Of a stretch of DNA of 64,000 nucleotides, positions 25,940 to 34,107 are shown piece after piece. The translations under genes were made by a program, and so were the position numbers. The notes under the pieces are model-generated. The model searched no databases. It had not been told where the DNA came from and saw only the letters and a program-made list of their open reading frames with translations. Each line of letters starts with the position of its first letter. Positions within the stretch are counted from its first letter, which is position 1. Source of the DNA: Bacteroidaceae bacterium (GTDB taxonomy: Bacteria; Bacteroidota; Bacteroidia; Bacteroidales; Bacteroidaceae); the NCBI GenBank assembly GCA_017631315.1, contig JAGBTN010000017.1, forward strand, positions 62,001 through 126,000, in the 5' to 3' direction.

Positions 25940-26527
25940 TTATTGATTATTGTTTACTTTATAGTCTTCGCTTCGTGTTATGTTTTGCGTGTTTGCCGGG
26001 TCGCTGTCAGCCTCGCGGAACCAGTCGCTGTACTCAACATAGTGTTGAGCGTAAGTCTTGTTTAGTGCCTGAGCCTGTTCGGGGTCAACCTTCTTGATGA
26101 ATTTTGCAGGCACACCGCCCCAAAGCTCACCATCGCCAATCTGCGTGTTGCTCAGCACGAGTGCTCCCGCAGCCACGATTGCACCCTTGCCCACCACAGC
26201 ATGGTCGAGCACAGTGGCACCCATTCCGACCAACGCACCATCCTTCACCTCACAACCATGCAGCGTAACACAGTGGCCGATGGTAACGTCGTCGCCCAGA
26301 ATACAAGGCGCCTTGCCGTTGAGAGTATGGATACAAGAGTTGTCCTGGACGTTCGTGCGATTGCCAATCTTTACGAAGTGAACGTCGCCACGAATGACGG
26401 CATTGAACCAAACCGTGCAGTCGTCGCCCATTTCCACGTCGCCCACTATTGCAGCACCCTCGCTGAAGTAGCAATGTTTGCCGAATCGGGGAGCGGGCAT
26501 CCCCTTGAGTGTCTTGATTATTGCCAT
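25940..26527 (-). CDS. Gamma-carbonic-anhydrase-family hexapeptide protein
   Basis: A 195-residue left-handed beta-helix protein of the gamma-CA/YrdA type. It has the family metal histidine positions in T-L-N-G-K-A region and G-H-C-V-T-L-H-G-C, the conserved G-D-V-H-F-V-K-I-G-N-R-T-N-V-Q-D-N-S segment, and W-x-G-V-P-A-K near the C-terminal end of the helix. The family may hydrate CO2 or act as another metal-dependent enzyme; many members have no known activity. The last about 30 residues form a helical and then polar tail. Confidence 0.88.
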   Translation of the reverse strand: MAIIKTLKGMPAPRFGKHCYFSEGAAIVGDVEMGDDCTVWFNAVIRGDVHFVKIGNRTNVQDNSCIHTLNGKAPCILGDDVTIGHCVTLHGCEVKDGALVGMGATVLDHAVVGKGAIVAAGALVLSNTQIGDGELWGGVPAKFIKKVDPEQAQALNKTYAQHYVEYSDWFREADSDPANTQNITRSEDYKVNNNQ

Positions 26528-26533
26528 TTCTTT

Positions 26534-28234
26534 TTATTGAATATTGACCATTGAACATTGACGATTGAGCCACTCCTTTTCCTCTCCCTCAAGGTAAGGC
26601 GAGAGCTCGTCGCATACTTTCTTGTGATAAGTGTTGAGGTAAGCCACTTCTTCCGGTGTCATCATTTCCCAAATGACGGGTGTTAAGTCTATCGGACAAA
26701 GCGTGAGCGGTTCGAGTCGCAGAAAGCGTCCGAACTCCGTTTCGCCATCCTCGACGATGAGCATGGTGTTTTCGATGCGTACGCCATGCTTGCCTTGTCG
26801 GTAGATGCCGGGCTCGTTGGTGACCGTCATGCCTGCATGGAGTGGGGCAGGTTTCCATGTGTGTCGTATCTGATGGGGTCCCTCGTGGACACACAAGTAC
26901 GAGCCAACACCGTGTCCGGTGCCGTGCCCATAGTTGATGCCATGCTGCCACATTGCATAGCGAGCCAGTGCATCTATCTGCGTTCCGCTGATGCCGTCGG
27001 GGAAACGGGTGAGGGCCAAACGGATATGTCCCTTGAGAACCAAGGTGTAGTCGAGGCGTTCCTCGTCGGTAAGAGCTCCCAAGGCGATGGTTCGTGTAAT
27101 GTCTGTTGTGCCGTCTTGGTATTGGGCACCGCTGTCCAACAGCAGTAATCCTTTCGGCTCGAGCGTGGCGTCCGTCTCGGGTGTGGCTTCGTAGTGGACG
27201 ATGGCACCATGCGGTCCGTAGGCTGCAATCGTGTCGAACGACAAGCCTCGATACAGGTCTTGCTCTGCCCTCAAGGCTGTAAGTTTCCGGTCTATGCTGA
27301 TTTCCGTCTGCCCACCTGCTTCTACGGCTGGCTTCAGCCAATGCAGGAACCGCACCATCGCCACGCCATCTCGCACCATAGCCTTGCGGAAGCCTGCTAT
27401 CTCGGCTGCGTTTTTGATGGATTTCATCGTGGGAATGGGGTTCGCAGCCTTGCTTACGCAGGCCGGCCTTCCGTAGGGGCGAACCTTCACATTGATGCTT
27501 TCGAGATATTGCTTTACGGTTTCATCGAGTTTCTCGCTGTCGATGTAGAGTGTTACATCGTTTTGTGTGAGCAGGACATAACTGACGAAGACGGGATTGC
27601 AGTGTACGTCGGAGCCGCGAAGGTTGAGGAGCCAGGCTATTTCATCCAGTTGTGAGATGACGATGCCCTCTTCTCCTTGTACCCAAAGTGACTGCCTTAC
27701 TCGTTCTATCTTGCTTTCTGCCGACTCGCCGGCCAACTCCAGTGGCTGTATTTCCACCTTGTTCTTGGGAATGGGAGGGCGGTCTGTCCACAAGGTTTCG
27801 GCAGGGTCGAGGTCCGTTTTGAGTTGTATGCCGGCTTTGCCCAGTGCTGCTTCCAGTTCTTCGATTTCTGCAGATGTAAAGACTTCGCCGTCCGCTCCGA
27901 CGATATCGTTCTCGGTAAGTTGTTGGCACAACCATTCCGTAATGCTCGGTGTCTCTGCCAAACCGTCTTTCATAAGAGTGAAAGGAGTGCCAGCGAGTTG
28001 CTCGGCAGCAGCAATGAAGTAGCGGCTGTCTGTCCAAAGAGCTGCATCGGAAAGGGTGACGACGGCTGTTCCGGCACTTCCGTCGAATCCCGAAATCCAC
28101 TGACGTGTCTGCCAATGTTCGGGCACATACTCGCCTTGGTGCGGGTCTGTGCTTGGGAAAATGAAAGCGCTTAGCCCGTTTTCCTGCAAGTATTCACGCA
28201 GTATGCCGACTCTGTTTATGATATCTTTTGCCAT
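26534..28234 (-). CDS. pepP: Xaa-Pro aminopeptidase (M24B)
   Basis: 566 residues from the ATG at 28234 (M-A-K-D-I-I-N-R-V-G-I-L-R); a frame reaching 28309 would add residues from the array I repeat and is rejected. There are two creatinase-like N-terminal domains followed by the pita-bread metallopeptidase domain with L-L-D-S-G-A-Q-Y-Q-D-G-T-T-D-I-T-R, the G-H-G-T-G-H-G-V-G histidine segment, N-E-P-G-I-Y and a final metal Glu in I-E-N-T-M. It removes N-terminal residues before proline. The last ten or so residues (ending Q-C-S-M-V-N-I-Q) are encoded by a heptamer repeat, so the natural C-terminus has been extended or replaced by repeat sequence. Confidence 0.92.
   Translation of the reverse strand: MAKDIINRVGILREYLQENGLSAFIFPSTDPHQGEYVPEHWQTRQWISGFDGSAGTAVVTLSDAALWTDSRYFIAAAEQLAGTPFTLMKDGLAETPSITEWLCQQLTENDIVGADGEVFTSAEIEELEAALGKAGIQLKTDLDPAETLWTDRPPIPKNKVEIQPLELAGESAESKIERVRQSLWVQGEEGIVISQLDEIAWLLNLRGSDVHCNPVFVSYVLLTQNDVTLYIDSEKLDETVKQYLESINVKVRPYGRPACVSKAANPIPTMKSIKNAAEIAGFRKAMVRDGVAMVRFLHWLKPAVEAGGQTEISIDRKLTALRAEQDLYRGLSFDTIAAYGPHGAIVHYEATPETDATLEPKGLLLLDSGAQYQDGTTDITRTIALGALTDEERLDYTLVLKGHIRLALTRFPDGISGTQIDALARYAMWQHGINYGHGTGHGVGSYLCVHEGPHQIRHTWKPAPLHAGMTVTNEPGIYRQGKHGVRIENTMLIVEDGETEFGRFLRLEPLTLCPIDLTPVIWEMMTPEEVAYLNTYHKKVCDELSPYLEGEEKEWLNRQCSMVNIQ
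26536..26570. repeat. Heptamer tandem repeat (ATTGANN x5)
   Basis: Five 7-bp units, attgaat-attgacc-attgaac-attgacg-attgagc. It overlaps the pepP stop codon and encodes the pepP C-terminus on the minus strand. A similar degenerate run is at 23160. Confidence 0.85.
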
Positions 28235-28279
28235 TCTTTTCGTGTTATGTTGTCTGATGTCGCGGTAGTGTTTCGTTGA

Positions 28280-28331
28280 ATGGTCATGATGCAACAATTG
28301 AATGGTCATGATGCAACGATTGAATGGTCAT
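28280..28331. repeat. 22-bp phased array I (ATGGTCAT x3)
   Basis: ATGGTCAT begins at 28280, 28302 and 28324, exactly 22 bp apart, with spacers gatgcaacaattga and gatgcaacgattga. The core differs from the GGTTAACC group but the period and 8+14 layout are the same. It lies 10 bp past the 3' end of the channel/CotH gene and upstream of pepP; no -7 box was found in this gap. Confidence 0.9.
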
Positions 28332-28341
28332 GACCATCCAA

Positions 28342-31300
28342 TCATCTCACCACTTTGCGTCCGTTCATTATGTATATGCCTTGCATTGGCTTCCCATAGA
28401 TGCGACGGCCACTCAAGTCGTAGATTCCTGTCTTTTCCTGTTGTTTGTTTATTAGGATATTGCCGATTCCGTCGGGGTCTTCATTGATATATGCGCCCTC
28501 GTAGTACCAGACGGGTAGATGACTGCTGTCGGGCACGGGGTGGTAGTCCTCGTTGAGTGTCTGGAACCAGGCTTGATTTCCGTCCTTCCTGCCGGCGTTG
28601 AGTAGGTAGCATAACTCGCCGCTTCTTGCACTTTGCTGGTCGGCACTCTTGGCATCGTAGGGAATTTCTGCTCCCCAATCGCTTATATAATATGTGTCTT
28701 GCAGTATGGCTCGGCTGTTGTTGCGACAGATGACGTCGCCACCATCCGAACTGATGTTCATGTTGCCCATCATCAGACAGTTCGAGATGAAGCCCGTTGC
28801 CGTTGCCCATCCCACAAGGCCGCCACAGCTGTTGACTTCGTTACCTTCAATCGAACCGGCAAAGAGGCAGTCCTGCAACTGGCTGATGTTGGAAGCTTCA
28901 CTGATGAGACCAGCCAGACCGCCATGTGTGCCGTCGCCGGAAATCGTGGCGATGATGTCGATGTAACTCTGGCAACGGAGCAATGTGCCGCCAAACATTT
29001 CGCTGACAAGACCGGCATACTTGCCACTTGTTCTAATCGTTCCACGCACAATGAGGTCCTTCACCGTGCCGGACAAATGCCCGAAAAGACCGGCATAGTC
29101 GGCTTCGCGAACCAAGCCAATGGTAATGGTGTGCCCGGCTCCGTCGAATATTCCGCCGTAAGTCTTGCTGTTGCCTATCATTGTGGCAGGATAACCTCTG
29201 AAATCAATATCGTTGCTCAGCACACCACAGATGTTCGTCTGGCCTTGTTCCACCAGTTGTGCGAATCCGTTCAGTGCTTCGGCCGAAGCAATAATGTAGT
29301 ATCCGCGTTCGTCTTTCGGCAGGCTGTTCATGTTCACATAACCGCAGACCTGACATGTCCCGTGCTGGAATGTATGTTCGTCCTGCTTGTTGAGCGAGGC
29401 ATTGTTGGTATAGCCGTCGATTGAGGAGTATGGCGTTCCGTCGCAATGTAAACGTGAGAAACAATACACAACATTGTGCGTAGTGTCTGGCACGGGCGTA
29501 GTGTCCGAGCCAAGCGTTTGTCTCCATGCGGTGGTTCCGGGTTGCTTGTTCTCGAGCAGGAAACAAGCCTCGCCATAGATTACCTGGTTTTCTGTTAGAG
29601 AAGAGACATGCCCACAATCGTTTGCAGCCCCCCAATTCCCATAGAAGAAATTGTTGTGCGAGGTGACATTGCCGCTGTTGCGCGACAAGATGTCGCTGCC
29701 TTGTGTGCTGACAGTGAAGTGGCCTATGATGAGACAGTTGGTGATGTTTGTGCTTCCACTTGCCCAACCTGATACGCCAGCACAACATTCGGTCTGTCTT
29801 CCCTGTATCGAACCACTGATAAGGCAGTCTCGGACTACCGTGCCGGCATAGGAGATACCCACAATGCCGCCGTGTGTTCCATCGCCCCCAATAGAACTGA
29901 TAATGTTCACTCGGCTTTGGCAACGCTCAATGGTCGCATTCTCAGTCTGTCCGGCAATGCCGCCTGCATACTTCGCAGAGGTCGTGATGTTGCCGGTTAT
30001 GGTTAGGTCGTGTATGTAACCAGACAGGTTGCAGAACAAAGCAGCAAAGTCTGCCGTACGTCTCATGTCAAGTTTGATAGTGTGACCGGCACCATCGAAC
30101 TCACCTTTATAGTTTGCCCCCGTACCTATCATGACATCCGGATAGGCCGTGAAGTCAATGTCGTTTTTCAGTACGGCACACAAGGAAATGCTCCCTGTGT
30201 TGACCTGCTGTGCGAAGTCTGCCAAGTCTTCAGCCGTAGCAATCTCAACGATTCTCTCGTCTTCCCCCGCACCACTGTTGTTGATGAGGCGGTCGAGAAA
30301 TTCAATTCGGTTCTCAATGAATTCCTTTAACCAACCCACCTCAACTTCATATGAGCCGCCGGCTCGAGGATTAACCTGTACAAGTTGGTCCAATATGGGC
30401 CAGCGTATGAAATTAAGGCGCTGTGATTGCATGAGTTCTTGTGCTGTCGAATCGATGTACGCCACGAGGCTTTCTGCCGTAATGCCTTGCTTCTCTCGGG
30501 CAGTGTTCCACATCGTTGTCATCGAATCGCAAAGCACTTGGTCGGTGAACAGCCTTTTGACTAAAGCCCTGAAGTTGCCTGCTCCGCCATAAGTGAGCGA
30601 GAGAAAATTGCCTATATTGCAGGTGGGGAAGTAGCGATGGTCGTTGTCAAAAGCAATATCAAAGTCCCATACAGGCCCTACACGAAACAGGTCTTCATTC
30701 CGCTCCTTAGTCATATAACAACTCCAGAACGCATCCGGATTGCTGGCAAGTTCTTCTGTTAAAAAGTATTTGAGGAAACTCTTTTCGTCAAGTCTTGAAC
30801 GGAAACCCAATTCGGGGTCGGCAAAGTTGGAAGACAGGATTTTGGCTTCCATGAGATTGAACTCGCGGCGTATGTATTGAGCCTGTTCCGTTGTTATGTC
30901 ATCCTCGTTGGGGAACTTGATGGTTATAGGGTTTCCTGCGGCACTGCTAAACCACGAAATCTCCTGGTCGGCATAGCCGTCAAGTTCGAGTAGATAGCCT
31001 CCCGTCAATGCTTCGCCTTCGATGTCGGCTGGTTCCATCTCGGTGATGCTGATACGATTCTTGTCTAAAGTCAACTGGTCGGTCAGTTGATAGCATCCCC
31101 GATATTCGCCGTTGACGATAACATCTACAGGCTTGCTCCAAGGCACATAGTCGAATCCCATGCGACGTGCAATTTCATAAGCTACAAGATTTCGCATCAA
31201 AGTCTTGTCGCTATAGTTGTTGATGAGCGTCCATTTCTTTGCCTTTGCAGTAGAACGCATATCAGACCCTTTAAATAAGCGCGACGAGGTATCCAACTTT

Positions 31301-32880
31301 ATCCGATAAGGTTTCTTTGGATGTGCTAGCGAGGCATTGCCACGAAGCCGTGTAGTACCAGATTCCTCTTGAATCTTAGTACCATTATCATATATAAATG
31401 TAATGGAAGAGACTATGTCGTCTTCCTTATTATAAGGGTCGATGTTGTCTTGAGTACGAAAGGAGACGGTTGGAAGGTTCGTCAGTTGGTAAAATATACT
31501 GTCGTTTCCAATACCTGCATGACCATAGAACTCTACTTCAGCCACATTGCATCGTGCATCCGAAGGGCCAACATATCGAACATAACGAAAGCCTCTCGAG
31601 ACATTGACGTCTGCGTAACTTATCTCACCAATCGTTCCTTCTTTGTCTATGATGTATAGGGGAACGGCATCCATAAAGTTTGGTTCGTTTGCCCCTTCAA
31701 AGAGAGCAAGAAGTACACGCTTTGGTCCGTGCCCATCATTGCGTGGTGACCAACCAACACGTGTAATGATATGTGGTTCTCCGAGGTCGAGCCCTACCCA
31801 TGTTTTGCTTCGTTCGTAGGATGCAAAGAATGTGGATAGATTGCCATCGAATGCGTTTGCAGCAGTATTTACCGTTGTGCTAGATTGCCCGGTGGAATAG
31901 TCAACACTTTGTTTTGTGCCAATTATTGTCCCAGAAAGCAGTTGCTCTTGTGCTGTTATCTTGAGGGTAATGCATTGTATTAGGGCAAATAGTATCAGCG
32001 GTAGGGCAGTGTTGCTTTTGTGCGGTGTGCTTTCGCTTTCTTGTTTTAGTCCGCAGAAAGAGCAGAAATGGTCTTCCTCAGAAAGGGGCGAACCACATTC
32101 TGCACAGGTTTTCTTCTTGTTTCGAGGTTTGTGATCATGTACCATTTGTGCGCTGACGATGCCCGTTGGGACTGCCAAAATGGTATAGCCCATAAGCATT
32201 ATTATCGCGCTGAGTATCCGTCCGGGTAATGTTATGGGTGCGATATCGCCATATCCTACAGTGGACATCGTGACGATAGCCCAGTATATGCTTGTTGGTA
32301 TATCAGTGAATGGCGTGTTGGGAATGTTCCCTTCTACAATGTACATGAGTGTCCCCATGCTGATTACCATAATGAGCATGAAGAGGAAGAAGACGGCTAT
32401 CTTTGGTGCACTGATGATAATGGAGCGCATAAGGATGTCGCCTTCTTTTAGGAAACTGAAGAGTTTGAAGACACGAAAGACGCGAATAAGGCGAAATGTT
32501 CGTGCAATCATCAAATAGCGTGCGGGTCCGAAGAACCAGCCGATGTAGAGCGGGAGGGTGCTTAGGAGGTCAATTATGCCAAAGAAACTGACGGCATATT
32601 TGCGAGGTTTTTCGGAACAGTAGAGCCTGCACAAGTATTCTATGGTGAAGAAGACTGTGAGAATGTATTCGAGGACAGTGAATACCAACTTGGCTTTTGG
32701 CGGGAGAGCCTGCATGCTTTCTACGACGACGAGCAATATGCTTATTACGATGCACCACAATAGTGCTACATCGAAAGCTTTGCCCAATGGCGTATCGCTT
32801 TGGAAGATTATTATGCGCAACTTCTCTCGAAGAGCGTTATTATGCATTGCTTTCTGCCATAGGCGTTGTATGGTATTCAT
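28342..32880 (-). CDS. Voltage-gated K+ channel fused to zinc ribbon, CotH kinase and GLUG-repeat secreted protein
   Basis: One uninterrupted frame of 1512 residues. Residues about 30-248: six-TM voltage-gated cation channel with a basic S4 (121-141, R-x-x-R-x-x-R pattern) and potassium filter T-V-G-Y-G-D (207-212). Residues 259-276: zinc ribbon (C259, C262, C273, C276). About 290-310: a hydrophobic stretch ending T-A-Q-E-Q, like a signal peptide. About 330-455: discoidin (F5/8C)-like domain. About 465-870: CotH kinase domain (T-R-L-R-G-N-A-S, K-K-P-Y-R-I-K-L, V-W-D-F-D-I-A-F-D). About 880-1075 and 1195-1400: two GLUG-like repeat regions (F-D-G-A-G-H-T-I). 1484-1512: C-terminal tag. It starts 3 bp after nagA. 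The parts look like two proteins, an inner-membrane channel and a secreted CotH protein, merged near 32010-32030. Either a real fusion or an assembly error is possible. Confidence 0.85.
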   Translation of the reverse strand: MNTIQRLWQKAMHNNALREKLRIIIFQSDTPLGKAFDVALLWCIVISILLVVVESMQALPPKAKLVFTVLEYILTVFFTIEYLCRLYCSEKPRKYAVSFFGIIDLLSTLPLYIGWFFGPARYLMIARTFRLIRVFRVFKLFSFLKEGDILMRSIIISAPKIAVFFLFMLIMVISMGTLMYIVEGNIPNTPFTDIPTSIYWAIVTMSTVGYGDIAPITLPGRILSAIIMLMGYTILAVPTGIVSAQMVHDHKPRNKKKTCAECGSPLSEEDHFCSFCGLKQESESTPHKSNTALPLILFALIQCITLKITAQEQLLSGTIIGTKQSVDYSTGQSSTTVNTAANAFDGNLSTFFASYERSKTWVGLDLGEPHIITRVGWSPRNDGHGPKRVLLALFEGANEPNFMDAVPLYIIDKEGTIGEISYADVNVSRGFRYVRYVGPSDARCNVAEVEFYGHAGIGNDSIFYQLTNLPTVSFRTQDNIDPYNKEDDIVSSITFIYDNGTKIQEESGTTRLRGNASLAHPKKPYRIKLDTSSRLFKGSDMRSTAKAKKWTLINNYSDKTLMRNLVAYEIARRMGFDYVPWSKPVDVIVNGEYRGCYQLTDQLTLDKNRISITEMEPADIEGEALTGGYLLELDGYADQEISWFSSAAGNPITIKFPNEDDITTEQAQYIRREFNLMEAKILSSNFADPELGFRSRLDEKSFLKYFLTEELASNPDAFWSCYMTKERNEDLFRVGPVWDFDIAFDNDHRYFPTCNIGNFLSLTYGGAGNFRALVKRLFTDQVLCDSMTTMWNTAREKQGITAESLVAYIDSTAQELMQSQRLNFIRWPILDQLVQVNPRAGGSYEVEVGWLKEFIENRIEFLDRLINNSGAGEDERIVEIATAEDLADFAQQVNTGSISLCAVLKNDIDFTAYPDVMIGTGANYKGEFDGAGHTIKLDMRRTADFAALFCNLSGYIHDLTITGNITTSAKYAGGIAGQTENATIERCQSRVNIISSIGGDGTHGGIVGISYAGTVVRDCLISGSIQGRQTECCAGVSGWASGSTNITNCLIIGHFTVSTQGSDILSRNSGNVTSHNNFFYGNWGAANDCGHVSSLTENQVIYGEACFLLENKQPGTTAWRQTLGSDTTPVPDTTHNVVYCFSRLHCDGTPYSSIDGYTNNASLNKQDEHTFQHGTCQVCGYVNMNSLPKDERGYYIIASAEALNGFAQLVEQGQTNICGVLSNDIDFRGYPATMIGNSKTYGGIFDGAGHTITIGLVREADYAGLFGHLSGTVKDLIVRGTIRTSGKYAGLVSEMFGGTLLRCQSYIDIIATISGDGTHGGLAGLISEASNISQLQDCLFAGSIEGNEVNSCGGLVGWATATGFISNCLMMGNMNISSDGGDVICRNNSRAILQDTYYISDWGAEIPYDAKSADQQSARSGELCYLLNAGRKDGNQAWFQTLNEDYHPVPDSSHLPVWYYEGAYINEDPDGIGNILINKQQEKTGIYDLSGRRIYGKPMQGIYIMNGRKVVR

Positions 32881-32883
32881 GTT

Positions 32884-34050
32884 TTATTGGAATAGAGAGT
32901 TCTCAATTATTTTGCCCATCTGCCATACGCAGCGCACCTTGAGTTTTTCGTCGAGGATGAGTACATCGGCATCTTTGCCGCGGGACAGCGCTCCCTTGCG
33001 TCCGGAGATGCCCATGATGTGTGCTGGTGTTTCACTTGCCATGCGCACTGCGTCTTCCAATGGAACTTCTGCTTGCAGCACCATAGTGCGAACGAGTCGG
33101 TCTGTTGTGGCTATTGAGCCTGCCAAGGCACTACGGTCGGCCAGTTTGCATACGCCGTCTTCGATGATGACGCGTTTGTCGAAGGCTTTTGCATCGGGGC
33201 CGCTTGCTGCGACAGCCAAGGCGTCTGTGATGAGTGCCATGCGTTCTACGCCTTTAATCTTATATGCCATTCGTAGGATTGTAGGTGGAACGTGTATGCC
33301 GTCGGCGATACATTCGATGGTCATGTCGTCAATGAGATAGACACTTTCTACTGTGCCTTCGTACTTGTAGCCCATCTTGTTGTGGAATCCGGGCATGGCG
33401 TTGTAGAAGTGTGTGACGTGGGTGAAGCCGGCTTCGAAGGCGGCTTTGACGTCTTCGTATTCGGCATTGGTGTGTCCGATGCTGGGCAGGATGCCTTTTT
33501 CGGCGCAGTATCTGCCGAATTGTAGTGCACCGGGAAGTTCGGGGGCGGCATCCCATCTGGTAAGGCAGTCTGAGTGTTCTACGATGGGTATGTATTCGTT
33601 AGGGTCGGGATTTTTTATCCAATCGTGGATTTGTGCTCCGGCTTTGTTGTGATTGATGTAGTGCCCTTCGAGGTGAAGGCCGAGGATGGGCGAATCCTTC
33701 TCTTTCATCAGTTTGTTACAGGTCTCTACTGCTCTTTCGATCATGGGCACGGTGCTGCTGCTCAGTGTTGGGAAGATGCAGGTGGTTCCGTGTTTCCCAT
33801 GAGCGGCAACTGCTGTGCGGAATGCGTCTTCTGTGCCTTCCTGGAAGTCTCTTCCGCCGCCTCCGTGGACGTGCATGTCGATGAATCCGGGCACGACGTA
33901 CATGCCTTTTGCGTCGACGACATTGGCTCCGATGATGGCGAGGTCGCAGTTTGTTACTTCAAGAATCTTGCCATCGCGGAGAATGATGCTGCCGTTTTTG
34001 AGCCATCCTTGCGGTGTGAGAATCTTTCCGTTGATGATTTGTGTTAACAT
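32884..34050 (-). CDS. nagA: N-acetylglucosamine-6-phosphate deacetylase
   Basis: A 388-residue amidohydrolase. It has the metal-site strand P-G-F-I-D-M-H-V-H-G, a metal Glu in G-L-H-L-E-G, histidines in S-I-G-H-T-N and V-T-H-F-Y-N-A-M, and the catalytic Asp in L-I-T-D-A-L. It removes acetate from GlcNAc-6-phosphate, feeding GlcN-6-P into amino-sugar metabolism. It lies 57 bp downstream of glmM and 3 bp upstream of the channel fusion, so the three are probably one transcript. Confidence 0.93.
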   Translation of the reverse strand: MLTQIINGKILTPQGWLKNGSIILRDGKILEVTNCDLAIIGANVVDAKGMYVVPGFIDMHVHGGGGRDFQEGTEDAFRTAVAAHGKHGTTCIFPTLSSSTVPMIERAVETCNKLMKEKDSPILGLHLEGHYINHNKAGAQIHDWIKNPDPNEYIPIVEHSDCLTRWDAAPELPGALQFGRYCAEKGILPSIGHTNAEYEDVKAAFEAGFTHVTHFYNAMPGFHNKMGYKYEGTVESVYLIDDMTIECIADGIHVPPTILRMAYKIKGVERMALITDALAVAASGPDAKAFDKRVIIEDGVCKLADRSALAGSIATTDRLVRTMVLQAEVPLEDAVRMASETPAHIMGISGRKGALSRGKDADVLILDEKLKVRCVWQMGKIIENSLFQ

Positions 34051-34107
34051 GATATTTGTGTTGTTAGTTTTTTGTATGTGTGTGTGGGTGGATTTGTTTG
34101 GGTGTAA

